Positions 1 through 10,283 are shown, counted from the stretch's first letter. The stretch is DNA of 30,000 nt from Prorocentrum cordatum (GCA_963575745.1 CAUYUJ010017908.1:1-30000), one strand, 5' to 3'. A program made the numbers and translations. The notes: generated by a model from the letters alone, not told the origin.

Positions 1-298
1 GGGCAAGACGAGGGAAAGGAGGAGGAGGACAAGTAATTAGGAGGAAGAGGAGGAGGCGGAAGAGGAGGAGGAGGAGGAGAATAAGGAGGAGGATGAGGAG
101 AAGGAGGAGGAACATGAGGAGGAGGAGGTGGAGGAGGAGAAGGAGGAGGAGGAGGAAAAGTAGGAGGAGGAGGAGAGAAAAGGAGGAGGAAAAGGAGGAG
201 GAGGAGGAGGAACATGAGGAGGAGGAGGAGGCGGAGGAGTAGGAGGAGGCGGAGGAGGAGGAGGAGGAGGTGGAGGAGGAGGAGGAGGAGGACAATTA
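1..298. repeat. Polypurine (GGA)n array
   Basis: Almost pure GGA/GAA triplets on the plus strand, interrupted by short variants. This is a long purine-only strand of the kind able to form triplex DNA. It continues off the left edge. No gene is seen. Similar arrays recur at about 2.1, 7.5, 8.6, 22.3 (opposite strand) and 29.0 kb. Confidence 0.9.
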
Positions 299-539
299 GC
301 GAGGATTGGCGCAACGACGTTAGTTAGCAGGAACCGCCGCAGGGTTGCATGCTACCTGATCGTGTGCCTCACCCCAGGCCTTCTTTGGGCGGTATTGGGG
401 GGGGCAATCTCAAAACGGTTTAAACGTCTAGAGATCGTCCGAGGATCCCCCCCAGCGCACATGTGGCGTTCCAGCTACATCCCCCGAGAGCAATGCGGAC
501 CTGCTCGCAATTTCGCACCACGACCTCATCTCCGCACTG

Positions 540-1530
540 CCGACCTTTGCACACGAGCTGATTGCAGAACTGTGCCTGAAGACGTCCGCTCCTGCGCTTC
601 TACCTTCTCGCATTGCCACAGCCTGCTGCCACTGCATGCCCTTCTCGCATTGCCGGCGCCTGCTGCCACTGCTTTCCTTCGCGCACGAGCTGAATCCCGA
701 AGTGTATCTGAGGACGTCCGCTCCTGCACTTCCGCCTTCTCGCAGTGCCTGGACTTGCTGCCTTTGCGCGCCCGTCTCGCATTGCCAGCTCCTGCTGCCA
801 TTTCGTTCCTCCGCACACAAGCTGATCCCCGTATTGTAGCTTGTGATTTTCGTTCCTGTGCGCTTTTCGCAGTACCAGCCCAGCGCCTGCTGCCACTGTT
901 CGCCTTTTCGCTATCGGGCTCCGTCTTCGCCTTCAGCTTCCCGCGCGGAGTTAGCTGATGGCATCGGGCTCGGCCTTCGCCTTTTCTTGATGCGTCGGGC
1001 ACCAGCTTCAACTCCCGCTTTTTGGCATGAGGAGATTGGTGTGGCTCCCACTTCACCTTGCCCTGATCCCAGCGATGTAGCTGATGGCATCTGGCTCGTC
1101 CTTCATCGACCTCCCCATTCACCGCTGGCTTTGTACGTCGCGTCGGATGCAGCTGACGGCATTGGGCTCGTTCTTCACCTTCACACAGCGCCAGCGCCCG
1201 CTGCCACTGCCTGCCTTCTTGCTCGCACGGGCTGCTCCCAGCGAGGTTGCTGATCGTGGCCCGCCCGCACTTTTCTCGCAGCGCCAGCGTCTGCTGTCGC
1301 TGCGCGCCCCCTTGCTCACACGGGCTGCACACAGCGTTTCTGCTGATCGTGGCCCACCCGCACTTGCCTCGCAGCGCCAGCGTCTGCTGCCACTGCGCAC
1401 CCCCTTTATCGTACGGGCTGCTCCCAGCGTTGCCGCTGAACGTGGCCCACCCGCACTTTTGTATCTCGCAGCGCCAGCACCAACTGCCACTGCTTGCCTT
1501 CTCGCACGGCCTGGTCTCTACACTTGAGCT
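540..1530. repeat. Diverged tandem minisatellite, ~90-97 bp unit
   Basis: Units share blocks such as GCAGCGCCAGCG and CTGCCACTGC followed by a CTCGCAC/CTCACAC block. The GCGCCAGC block recurs near 1190, 1280, 1374 and 1471, and looser copies extend left to about 590. Long frames are open on both strands (for example 362-958 plus and 526-1536 minus). They repeat the same Ala/Arg/Ser-rich phrases in several frames, which is typical of a minisatellite and not of a protein gene. The stretch 299-539 holds nothing recognisable. Confidence 0.7.
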
Positions 1531-1935
1531 CATCATGACACGGTTTTGCCTGCACTTCCGCCGCGGCGCTCGGGAGGCCAGCGCTGCAGCTCGCCAGACT
1601 GATGAGGGGAGGGGGAAGGAGGAGGAAAAGGACGACGAGGGAAAGGAGGGGAGGGCGGAGGGAGCCCAGTCTCCTGGCGGTTGCGCTCGCGCCTGTCTTC
1701 AGCATTGTAGCTGATGACGTGGGGCGCCACGCTTCTCGATGTGGGGTCTCGCGAGCTGGGCCATTTCGAAGTTTGCCCGCGAACCACCCTTGCGCGCCCC
1801 GTGCAGGGCGGCCGCTCGGGCGCGAAATGGCTGAGGAGGTGGAGGAGGAGGAGGTGGAGGAGGATGAGGACCCACAGGCCTAGAGAGAGACTGCCTGCGG
1901 AGACTCGCTCTGGCATCCGGGGTCGGTAATCACAA
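1531..1935. other. GC-rich spacer, no gene recognised
   Basis: Mixed GC-rich sequence with purine-rich patches (1600-1660 and 1830-1870). No coding signal, RNA gene or inverted-repeat element is seen. Confidence 0.5.
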
Positions 1936-2100
1936 GACGGGGGTCAGTGCAAACGGGGGTCAGCCAGAGCGCTGGATCTTGCAGGATCCTGAAGCGCCAG
2001 GGACGCCTTGACCCAGGCTTGCGTGCAGGATCTTGCAGGATCCTGCAGGATCTGGCCAGATCCTGCAAAGCCTGACCGACCCGTTTTTGCATTGACCCGG
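1936..2100. mobile_element. Short TIR element, family A, copy 1
   Basis: A ~165-bp segment with imperfect terminal inverted repeats: the left arm contains GGGGGTCAGTGCAAACGGG and the right arm is the reverse complement of a similar string around GCATTGACCCGG. The interior is rich in the palindrome GCAGGATCCTGC. A second copy with the same arms and interior lies at 8884-9038. It encodes nothing, so it is best read as a non-autonomous DNA transposon (MITE). A target-site duplication could not be defined. Confidence 0.6.
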
Positions 2101-2112
2101 GGTAGTAGATCC

Positions 2113-2385
2113 CAACGAGGAGGTGGAGGAGGAGGAGGAGGAGGAGAGGAGGAGAGGAGGAGGAGGAGGAGGAGGAGGGGGGAGGAGAGGAGGAGAGGAG
2201 GAGGAGGAGGAGGAGGAGGAGAGAGGGAGGAGAGGGAGGTGGAGGAGGAGGAGGAGGGGAGGAGGAGGAGGAGGAGGAGGAGGAGGAGGAGGAGGAGGTG
2301 GAGGTGGAGGAGGAGAGGAGGAGGAGGGGGAGGAGGAGGAGGTTGACGAGGAGGAGTGAGGAGGAGGTGGAGGACCCAACAGGCC
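2113..2385. repeat. Polypurine (GGA)n array
   Basis: Nearly uninterrupted GGA triplets with occasional GTG or GGGG. The poly-Glu, poly-Gly and poly-Arg frames on the plus strand, and the poly-Pro, poly-Ser and poly-Leu frames on the minus strand, are low-complexity artefacts. Confidence 0.9.
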
Positions 2386-2642
2386 GAGAGAGAGGAGAGA
2401 GTGAGGAGGAGCTTCGAGGCTCGAGGAGCGAGAGCCGCCGCGCGCCCCAGGCCGAGCGACGCGGCGCCGGCGCTGGCTCCTTCCGCCGCTCTCCGCCCCC
2501 TGCGGGGCCGCGCGGCCGCGGCCGTTCGGGGCGGGCGGCGGTCGTGGGCGGCGGCCAGGGCGATGCTCGGCAGCGCGGCGGCCGCGAGGATCGACTGTCG
2601 GAGGAGGAAGATGTGCCCACACCTTGACCTTTCCTCGTTTTC
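2386..2642. other. GC-rich spacer, no gene recognised
   Basis: Very GC-rich sequence (about 2430-2600) open in several frames on both strands with Arg/Ala/Pro-rich translations. No domain or motif is recognised. Confidence 0.5.
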
Positions 2643-2766
2643 CTTTTTTTTGGGCCTCCTTGGAGGCCCTCGTCGCCACCGTCGGATTCGCCTCGAAATC
2701 CTGGTCAGAACGCACCCCGGGAGAGGTCTGGGGAGTAGCGGTATCGGTACCTTTTGGTTTCCCCAG
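2643..2766 (+). repeat. Dispersed repeat, ~125 bp, copy 1
   Basis: Shares the blocks GGAGGCCCTCGTCGCCACC, GAACGCACCCCGGGAGAGG and a final CCCCAG with 3063-3189. A more diverged relative occurs at about 22150-22235, inside intron 2 of the SPEF2-like gene. No inverted termini are visible. It belongs to the same loose family of GGCCTC/CCCGGG-containing repeats that fill the introns at 22-30 kb. Confidence 0.65.
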
Positions 2767-3062
2767 ATTGCGGAGGGCCGAGGGTCAGAGAGCGCCTTCC
2801 TCCGCAGGACCACCAAACAAAGGGCGTCAAGGTGGTCGAACGCTTCGCCGGTGAAGCCGACGAAGGTGTGCAACATCCAACCGTTCGCTTATCTCCAAAG
2901 TTTTGGCTTGACGCCAAATGTGGTGCAACAGTTTCAGCTTGACCGAGCAGGGTCCCTTGACGGCCGTTTGGGGTGTTCTGCAGACCTGACCCCCCAGCCC
3001 TATGTATTCAAAGGATCGATACAGTCAAAATTGATAGTACCCATACCGCTACCCTTCCCTCG
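2767..3062. other. Spacer, no gene recognised
   Basis: Unique-looking sequence of mixed composition between the two copies of the 125-bp repeat. The frames that cross it have no recognisable domain. Confidence 0.45.
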
Positions 3063-3189
3063 TTTTCGCCTTTGGGGCCTCCTGGGAGGCCCTCGTCGCC
3101 ACCGCTGGATTCGCCTCGAGATCCTGGTCAGAACGCACCCCGGGAGAGGCCTGGGGAGGAGCGGCATCGGTACCCTGTGGTTCCCCCAG
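3063..3189 (+). repeat. Dispersed repeat, ~125 bp, copy 2
   Basis: Direct repeat of 2643-2766, about 420 bp away, with substitutions spread evenly. It ends in CCCCCAG. The two copies in the same orientation suggest a segmental tandem duplication followed by divergence. Confidence 0.65.
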
Positions 3190-3905
3190 TAAGGATGCGC
3201 GATAGTACGCCGCTCGTTGAAAGTACAGTCGGACAGTGGTATAAGGTCGGTTCGGGGCGGGTTCTCTGGTGTTCTTCGTGTTCTTGTTGGATGCTCTTGT
3301 GCATCCTGGGGAGGGTATCCTCGGATTTTCTGTGTGTTTTCTTGTGCATCCCTGGGGGAGGGTATCCTCGAGTGATCTTAAGATTTGGGGTGTTTTGGCC
3401 GCCGGAGGGTCTCGTGTTCTTCAAATCTGTTTTCCTGTTGTAGGTCCGACTGTAATAGGGATGCGCGGTACACGCCGCTCGTTGAAAGTAGGTATTTTTG
3501 GATTCCCAGGTCCCAGTATGCTTCAAGCGCCTTCCTACTTCAAGAATCGGTCTGCTTGTGTTTTTTGTTGCAGTCGGACCGAGGTGTAAGATCGAGGTCG
3601 GTTCGGGGAGGGTACCCCAGTCTTCTTCGTATTTGTGGGATGTTCTGGTGCATCCTGGGGAGGGTACCCTTGGATGTTCTGCTGTGTATCTTGGAGGGCG
3701 GAGGGTCTGATGCTCTCGAGGGACGCTCTTCTGGCCTAGGTCCGAGTGTAGTCAGGGTGCGCGAAACACGCCGCTCGTTGAAAGTAGGCATCTTTGGATT
3801 CCCAGGTCCCGGTATGCTTCGAGCGCCTTCCTACCTCAAGACTCGGTCTCTTCTTTTCGACTCTCTGGGCAGTCCCGAACCCAATCTACTTCATCCGCCC
3901 TACTA
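3190..3905 (+). repeat. Three tandem copies of a ~265-296 bp unit
   Basis: The block GCCGCTCGTTGAAAGTA occurs at 3209, 3474 and 3770. In copies 2 and 3 it is followed by TTTGGATTCCCAGGTCCC and a CTTCCTAC block. An internal sub-repeat, GCATCCTGGGGAGGGTA and variants, occurs two or three times per unit. The third copy is truncated. No coding sequence is recognised in any frame. Confidence 0.75.
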
Positions 3906-3964
3906 CGTCGTGTTTCTGACTGCTTCTTCCGACCAGCGGGTAAGGACGCAAGCCCCTTGGACGC

Positions 3965-4085
3965 GCATTTCGAAGCTTTTCGAGAGGGGCTCGCCATCGA
4001 AAGGGGTCAAGGATGGACCGAAGAGGCAAGGATGCGAGGGTGCAATTGGGAAGGTTATCCATCCCAACCCCAGAACATCTTTAGT
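3965..4085 (+). repeat. Dispersed repeat, ~115 bp, plus-strand copy
   Basis: Contains GAAGAGGCAAGGATGCGAGG and a CTCGCCATCGAA block. The same blocks, in the same order on the minus strand, occur at about 17275-17395. No termini or TSD could be defined. Confidence 0.6.
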
Positions 4086-4119
4086 TTTGGGTCCCCCCTG
4101 TTTCTCTCGTCGTGGAACA

Positions 4120-4189
4120 AACTCGCCCCTCCTCCTCCCCCCCCTCCTCATCCTGCTCCTTCTCCTACTGCTCCTCGCGGTCTTTATCA

Positions 4190-4221
<32 letters not shown>

Positions 4222-4256
4222 GCCGTCGCCGTCGTCGTCGTCGTCGTCGTCGTCGC
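4120..4256 (+). repeat. (CTC)n then (GTC)n trinucleotide array
   Basis: A pyrimidine-rich CTCCTCC run passes into a (GTC)n/(GCC) array at about 4190-4256. It abuts the left end of a TIR element whose left target-site copy lies in the array itself. Confidence 0.85.
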
Positions 4257-4395
4257 TCACCACCCACCAAACCACCCCAACCCAACCCGAAGGCCCCAAT
4301 TTGCTCGCATTCCCAGTGGGGGGAGCGTCGGGGAGCACTAAACAAGAACACATGTGGGTCTTGGGGTTTGGTTGGGGTGGTGTGGTAGGTCGTCA
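4257..4395. mobile_element. Short TIR element, family B, copy 1
   Basis: A 139-bp element with long TIRs: the left arm reads CCACCCCAACCCAACCCGA after a CCCACCAAA start, and the right arm is its degenerate reverse complement (GGTTTGGTTGGGGTGGTGTGG). Flanking 5-mers are GTCGC on the left (4252-4256) and CTCGC on the right (4396-4400), a near-match to the perfect 5-bp duplications of the copies at 12641-12809 and 13672-13852. It encodes no protein. Confidence 0.75.
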
Positions 4396-4765
4396 CTCGC
4401 GGCGGACATTATGTTCCCTCTATTGTTGGGCGGGCTGGATAATGTTGGGGTTTCTTTCTCCCAGGGAAGAATCACTGTGGGCTACTCCACACGCGGGAGG
4501 ATCGTGAGCATCTTCTCATACATATTGCAGTTGGAATTTGCGGTCGTGATTATAGTCGTGGTTGTAATCGTGATTGCAGTTGTGACTGTAGCCGTAGTTT
4601 TAGTCTTGATTGTAGTCGTGATCATAGTCGTAGTCGTAATCGTTGTCTTCGTCGCGGCGGAGATTCGCTTCCCTCTCTTGTTGGGCGGGCTGGATAATGT
4701 TGGGGCTGTTGGGGGTGTCTTTTCCCAGGGAACAATGCTTCCTGGGCTACCCTGCACGGCAGAAA
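4396..4765 (+). repeat. Two direct ~105-bp repeats around a GTCGTGATT minisatellite
   Basis: The first arm (about 4396-4500) and the second arm (about 4655-4762) share TTGTTGGGCGGGCTGGATAA, a CCCAGGGAA block and a GGGCTAC block. Between them, 4540-4650 is a short-period array of GTCGTGATTGTAGTC-like units. This could be two element copies that trapped a simple repeat, or one duplicated locus. No gene is seen. Confidence 0.65.
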
Positions 4766-5035
4766 CTTCGAGCGCGTTTGTACTAGGATTGTAATACAGA
4801 TCGACAAGCTATTCGCCAAAGGCGTTGCTTTCAATCTCCTCCTTCGTCTCGTCGTCGTCGCCGTCGTCGTCGTTGTTGTGCGCCGGGTGCCGCGGAGAAG
4901 TGACTAGTTTCCACTATTGGTGGGACCTCCATCAATAAGGCCCCCTGATTTCATAATTTGTTTTCACTATTGTGCGCGGGGGTTCTGCAGACCTATATCG
5001 GTTATAGGTTTCGACTGCACAACTGAGTTGCGGAC
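4766..5035. other. Spacer with a short (GTC)n run
   Basis: Mixed sequence with a (GTC)n run at about 4848-4876. No gene or structured RNA is recognised. Confidence 0.45.
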
Positions 5036-5235
5036 AGCATGGGGACGAAGACTGACAGCAGTTCCTGTCCCTTTCGAGCCAGGTTTGCTGTCGGTGCCGC
5101 CGCCGCTGGCCATGTCCATTTGAGATATGAAACAGAAAGGCCGGATGCACAACAGCGGCCGCTGTCGGTTTTGGACAACACATGTAATCGGGCATCGTGC
5201 CCATTTTTCCCGTATCCATTTCGGGGGTCCAAGGA
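5036..5235 (+). mobile_element. Degenerate copy of TIR element family D
   Basis: Matches the element at 26819-27011: both contain AACAGCGGCCGCTGT, a GACAAC block, and a right end reading GGGCAT(C/T)GTGCCCATTTTT followed by CCGTA(T/C)CCATTTCGG. The left arm is eroded, so only the right TIR can be recognised. Non-coding. Confidence 0.6.
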
Positions 5236-5404
5236 GAATTACCCTGATCTCCGGCGAGATGGCTTTTTACTCCCGGCGTCTTTCTCGATCTCGGCGTTTG
5301 CAGGGCCATCAACACATAGATCAGGGTTGCCAAGCTACCCCAGGGAAAAGGATTGGAGGCTCTTGGGCCGCGGATGGAAAAATCATGTCGGAGGAAGTCT
5401 AGGG

Positions 5405-5825
5405 ACGAGGACTACGAGAACGACGACGGCTGTGGTTGCGACGACGACGACGCCGACGACGACGCCGACGCCGACGACGACTACGACGACGACGGCGGCG
5501 GCGGCGGCTGTGGCGGCGGCTGGGGCAGATGGCGAGAGGAGGGCCCCAAACTGTGGGCCGCAACAGGACCCAGGGCCAGAGGGGTGAAGGGTTCCGGGAG
5601 GGGAGTGGGGCGTGGACGAGGAGAGGAGGAGGAGAGGGAGGGGGAGGGGGAGGGGGAGGAGGAGGAACCCGAACACAGGGAGGAAGTTTCAAGATGAGGG
5701 GAAGAAGAGTGGGGGATGATGGGGTTGAGAGGAGGGGGAGCGGGATCAAGACGATAAGAGGGGGTAGTTGGGGGATAGAAGGAGGAGGAGAGGGAGGTAG
5801 ATTAGGAGGATAAGGATTCGAAGGA
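5405..5825. repeat. (GAC)n array followed by G-rich and GGA-rich tract
   Basis: A (GAC)n/(GGC) trinucleotide array at about 5405-5522 is followed by G-rich sequence that becomes a GGA/GGGGGA tract (about 5610-5670 and 5770-5815). Asp-rich frames on the plus strand are artefacts of the triplet repeat. 5236-5404 holds nothing recognisable. Confidence 0.8.
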
Positions 5826-5829
5826 TGAC

Positions 5830-5875
<46 letters not shown>

Positions 5876-6106
5876 CTGATGCTGATGCTGATGCTGATGC
5901 TGATGCTGTTGCTGATGCTGATGCTGTTGCTGATGCTGACGATGATGCTGATGATTATGCTGATTATGCTGATGCTGATTATGCTGATGATGCTGATGAT
6001 GCTGATGATGATGCTGATGATGATGATGGTAATAGTGGTGATGATGATGCTGCTGATCATGCTGATGATGATGATGATGATGACAAAGATGATGGTGGTG
6101 ATGGTG

Positions 6107-6137
<31 letters not shown>

Positions 6138-6173
6138 CGACGACGATGATGATGATTGTGACGATGACGATGC

Positions 6174-6208
<35 letters not shown>

Positions 6209-6583
6209 ATGACGATGATGGTGATGATGATGATGAGGACGACGATGTCGATGATTGTGACGATGACGATGCTGATGATGATGATGATGGTGATGCTGAT
6301 GATGATGATGATGATGATGCTCATGATGATGCTGATGATGATGATGCTGATGCTGCTGCTGATGATGATGACGATGGGGTGGATTGCTAGTCTTGTTCTT
6401 ATTGATAATGATGCTGTTGATGCTGCTGCTGATGACGATGATGATGATGATGATGATGATGACGAACTTGTTGATGACGATGTTGGTGATGATGATGATG
6501 ATGATGCTGATGATGCTGATTATGATGGTGGTGGTGGTGCTGATGCTGATGGTGGTGTTGGTGGTTGCGGTGATGATGATGAA

Positions 6584-6650
<67 letters not shown>

Positions 6651-7312
6651 CTGATGATGATGATGATGATGATGATGATGGTGATGGCGGTGATGATGAC
6701 GATGATGATGAGGACGATGATGATGATGATCATGCTGGCTGCTGATGCTGATGATGAGGATGATGAGCAGGATGACGACGGTGACGGCGACGATAATGCT
6801 GATGCTGATGCTGATGATGCTGATGATGGTGATGATGGGCATGGTGATGGTGATGGTGATGGTGATGGTGAGAATGGTAATGATGATGATATTGGTAGTG
6901 GTGATTATGATTATTATCATGTTGCTGCTGCTGCTTCTGCTGATGATGATGGGGACGGTGCCGATGCATATCCTGATGATGCTGATGCTGACGATGCCGG
7001 TGATGATGATGGTCGTGGTGATGGTTATGGTGATGGTGAGTCTGCTGATGCTGCTGCTCCTGCTGCAGCTGATGCTTATGCTGATGCTGATGACTCTGAT
7101 GATGATGATGATGGTGATGCTGATGACGATGATGACGACGAGGATAATGACGCTGATGATGATGATGCTGTTGACGATAGTGCTGCTGATGATGCTGATG
7201 CTGTTGCTGATGCTTCTGCTGCTGATGACGATGATGATGATGGTGACGATGATGACGACGAGGATGATCATGCTGATGCTGATGATGATGATGCTGATGA
7301 TGATAGTGGTGG

Positions 7313-7373
<61 letters not shown>

Positions 7374-7478
7374 GGTGGTGATTCTGGTGGTGGTGGTGAT
7401 GATGCTGTTAATGATGATGCTGCTAATGCTGTTGATGATGCTGCTGATGATGATGAGGATGAGGATGAGGATGATGAC
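5826..7478 (+). repeat. 1.65-kb (GAT)n-type trinucleotide array
   Basis: An interrupted GAT array with GCT, GGT, GAC and TAT variants at triplet spacing for more than 1.6 kb. All three plus-strand frames (poly-Asp, poly-Met, mixed) and the minus-strand frames (poly-His, poly-Ile) are open for hundreds of codons, so an open frame here is no evidence of a protein. It is rich in ATG by construction. A shorter related array lies at 10426-11068. Confidence 0.9.
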
Positions 7479-7560
7479 GAGGAGGAGGAGGAGGAGAAGG
7501 AGGAGGATGAGGGCGTGGAGGAGTAGAAGGAGGAACAAGAGGAGGAGGAGGAGGAGGATA
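7479..7560 (+). repeat. GGA run at the edge of the 7.6-kb repeat element
   Basis: A GGA/GAG run separates the GAT array from the repeat element that starts at 7561. The inverted copy of that element at 22.6-24.5 kb also ends against the complementary TCC run (24539-24558). The polypurine run may therefore be part of the element. Confidence 0.7.
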
Positions 7561-8445
7561 TTCAGTGTACGCCCAAGGTGCATCAACGATGTTGCAATAA
7601 ACCCTCCCTCCAAGTTGCCTCTTCATCGGTCACGACGAGAATCATTTTCACTGCTGGAAGTGCCCCTTCGGAAGACAACCGTCTGGGAATACGCAATCGT
7701 GCCAGAACACCACTCCTTGGACTTCAGCGCCGCGAATCAACTTTACGGTTGCGTCCTGACGATCCCGCTTCGTGCAATAATACTTTGTCTCACACCGCCA
7801 ATCAACGTGGCCGTTGCGCCTTGACAGCCCTGTGTCGTGCCAGAACACCGGTCTTTGGACGCTAACCATGAGAACCCATTACCTTGTTACAGGCTTTGAA
7901 GACGATTGTGACGCGGCGCTTTGGAGAGAACCGCAGTTTGAACAAGAGCCGCCCTCCAGACATGAAATTATCGCAACGCTTTTAGCACGGTTGTGCGCGG
8001 CGCCCTGGCGAGAACCACACTCTGAGCAAGAGCCGCCCGCCAGATGTGAAGCTCTCGCGCACTTTTGAGACGAGCGTGCGCGGCGCTGAGGCGAGAGCCT
8101 CGCTTTGAAAACCACCCGCCTTCCATCCGTGAAGCTCTCGGACACTTCTGGGACGAACGTGCGCCGCGCCAGGGCAAGAGCCACATTTTGAAAACGAGTA
8201 GCCCTCCACCCGTGCAAGACGAGCGTGCGCGGCGCTTAGGCGGTAGCTGTATTTTGAATACCATCCGCCCTCCATCCGTCAATTTTTTTGCGAACTTTTC
8301 GGGCGACTGTGCGCAACGCCAAGACGGGAGACGCATTTTGAACGCCACCCGCCCTCCACCCGTGAAGCTCATGCAAACTTTTGAGGCGAGTGTGCGCGGC
8401 ACTGAGGCGAGAGCCATGTTTCCAAAACCATCCGCCTAGTATTCG
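7561..8445 (-). repeat. Inverted copy of the intron-2 repeat element (unique end plus ~84-bp array)
   Basis: 7561-7790 is the reverse complement of about 24330-24540, sharing GCATCAACGATGTTG and a CCCTCCCTCCAA block. About 7870-8440 is an array of ~84-bp units with the blocks GTGCGCGGCGC, GGCGAGAGCC and CCGCCCTCCATCCGTGAAG, which is the reverse complement of the unit repeated at 22570-24245. The composite structure, a unique ~230-bp end plus a tandem array, is thus present twice in opposite orientations. No terminal inverted repeats were found. Frames on both strands are open because the unit is close to a multiple of three. Confidence 0.8.
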
Positions 8446-8555
8446 TGAAATTGTTCAGGATCATAAAAGCGTGATGAAGTCTCAGGCGAAACGCCAGGGC
8501 TGCCCTACCAACACGTCTCGGGGTGCGACAGGGAGGAGTTGTTTATAAGGAAGAG

Positions 8556-8566
8556 GTATGGAGGAG

Positions 8567-8598
<32 letters not shown>

Positions 8599-8705
8599 GA
8601 GTGATTCGCAGGAGGAGAGTAACGAACCGAAGGAGGACGAGGAAAAGGAGGATCATGATTCGCAGGAGGAGGGGGAGGAGGAGCATGAGGAGGAGAATGA
8701 GGCGA
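8556..8705 (+). repeat. GGA/GAA polypurine array
   Basis: Interrupted GGA/GAG triplets with two copies of a GATTCGCAGGAGGAG motif. The Glu-rich frame at 8558-8959 is an artefact. Confidence 0.8.
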
Positions 8706-8883
8706 GGTGGACTGCCGGCGCGCAGGCTTTTCGCACGCTGGCCCGCCGCCGCCGCCGCGGAGCCCAGTACAGCCTGGGCCTGCTGCGCTCATGCCAGGCG
8801 GGGTGCGCGCGGCGTCGTTGCGCGCGCTCGCCCGCGCGCGCGCACCGGCGCAGTTTTTCGGGGGTGGTCATCGGCCTGTCAGA
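8706..8883. other. GC-rich spacer, no gene recognised
   Basis: GC-rich sequence with CGCGCGCG runs at about 8818-8845. No domain is recognised in any frame. Confidence 0.5.
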
Positions 8884-9038
8884 GACGGGGGTCAATGCAA
8901 ATGGGGGTCAGCCAGAGCGCCGCATCTTGCAGGATCCTGCAGAGCCAGAAGTGCTTTGACCAGGGCTGGCGCGCCGGATCCTGCAGGAGCTTGCAGAATC
9001 TTGCAAAGAGCAACTGACCCGAGTCTGCATAGACCCGG
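8884..9038. mobile_element. Short TIR element, family A, copy 2
   Basis: Same architecture as 1936-2100: left arm GACGGGGGTCAATGCAAA, shared interior GGGGGTCAGCCAGAGCGC and TCTTGCAGGATCCTGCA, and a right arm ending GCATAGACCCGG. The two copies are alignable end to end with scattered substitutions and small indels, and their flanks are unrelated. That supports insertion at independent sites. Confidence 0.6.
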
Positions 9039-9683
9039 ATCAGTGCGTCCCCGAGGTCAAGAGGGGGGTGATGATTGGGGAGTGGATATCAGGGCTAGGG
9101 CCATGATGCGGTCGGGAACGTTTGGATTGCGTGGGGCTTCACCGATTCTGGCCCACCACGCTTCGGCGCGACACGCCAATCATCCACTTCGCGGTCCCGA
9201 GGCGCCAGCGTCCCGAGCAGTTCCCAGCCTCCCACCCCGCGGAGCGCAGCCGCACGCTATCTGCTCGCAAGAAATAGCGCATCGCCGGGGCCGCCGCCGC
9301 GACACGCTGAGCAAAAGTTTCTGCCCGTAAGGGGTGGTGGATATCGTGTCCGAAACCAGTGGATCTCCTCGGACCTCATGGCCCCCTCTTCTACTTCCGT
9401 GTGCTCCTTCGCCCCCTCTGGGCCGCGCACGTGCCCCAGACCATACAATCTGCGCACCCCCCTCCTTGCCGCCCCCCCTCTTGGACGCCCCCGAGTCTTG
9501 CTCGCGCCCCTCGCTCCGCACGCTCGTGCCTGGCGCGCGCACGCGCACGTCTGCGTTCCCGTGCCCGTGCCCTTCCGGTGCGCCTGTTTTCTCGGTGCTC
9601 AAGGCCGCCTGCGCGCTCCCCCCGGCCGGGCGGCGAAGGTCCTCTGCGCACGAGGCCCCCTCCTTTCGGGAGGGAAAGGAAAC
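9039..9683. other. GC-rich intergenic sequence
   Basis: No gene recognised. Frames open on both strands at about 9180-9760 translate to Arg/Ala/Pro-rich sequence without motifs. A CGCGCGCACGCGCACG alternating tract lies near 9530-9552. Confidence 0.45.
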
Positions 9684-9830
9684 ACGCAGACACAATCCAT
9701 CGTCGATTCCCCAGAAAGTATGGGAAGATATGGGAAGTGGGGGGGAAGACGAAAGCCCCAAACATATAGGAAACTATGGGGAATAGTTTTGTTTGTGTGT
9801 ACTTCTTTGTGTGTCCATGGGCGCCTTCAT
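9684..9830 (+). repeat. Dispersed repeat also present in intron 4 of the SPEF2-like gene
   Basis: Contains CACGCAGACACAATCCAT, GGGAAGTGGGGGGGAAGACG and TTTGTGTGT/TGTGTCC blocks. These occur in the same order at about 26193-26550 (CACACACAGACATAATGGAT, GGGAAGCGGGGGGGAAGAC, GTTTGTGTGCCCC). The 26-kb copy is interrupted by a mariner-like MITE, and this copy is uninterrupted. Confidence 0.6.
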
Positions 9831-10145
9831 CCTCGAGTTCCCCTTCCGCGGCCGCCCTCCTCTTTTCCTTGTTGCCTAGTGTGCCCCTGCCCCCGCGCGG
9901 CTCGCTGCTTCTCCGAAACGCGTTGGCGACCGCCCTCGCTGCTGATCAGAGATCCTGCCGCGCACCCGTGAGCGTGTGCGCACGCCATCTGCGCGTACGC
10001 GGCGGCGGCAGCGGAGCGAATGCGTGCTCTGTTGGCGTGGGGGCGTGCGAGCTCGCAGGCGCGGACGCGACAGAGCGCACGGTCTCTGAGCGTTGGCGCG
10101 GGCCTGCACGCGCGCGAGCACGCTCGCGCGCGACTTCGCGTGGGT
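9831..10145. other. GC-rich intergenic sequence
   Basis: Alternating CG/GC-rich sequence with many GCGCG and CGCGCG tracts. No gene, RNA or element is recognised. Confidence 0.45.
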
Positions 10146-10283
10146 ACAGATACGTTTCCACACACATACATACATATACATATATATATATAGAACAGCT
10201 ATATATATATACACACGTATTCTATATATATATATGTATATACACATACACATTTATACCGTATATATATATATATATATATC
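10146..10283. repeat. AT/AC microsatellite
   Basis: A compound (AC)n/(AT)n tract with TATATATA runs. Similar tracts lie at 17876-17953 and 19546-19596. The 10284-10425 segment after it holds nothing recognisable. Confidence 0.9.

Noticed and set aside
526-1536. 336-codon minus-strand frame and 198-codon plus-strand frame in the 0.5-1.5 kb minisatellite
   Set aside because: The frames overlap on both strands and repeat the same phrases with frame changes, as expected from a ~90-bp tandem repeat, with no recognisable fold or motif.
2123-2359. Glu/Gly-rich and Pro/Ser-rich proteins in GGA arrays
   Set aside because: Low-complexity translations of polypurine repeats in several frames at once, repeated at every GGA array in the window.
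5825-7824. Reading frames of 300-440 codons (poly-Asp, poly-Met, poly-His, poly-Ile) across the GAT array
   Set aside because: All frames on both strands are open because the DNA is a trinucleotide repeat. There is no domain, and the bounds match the array.
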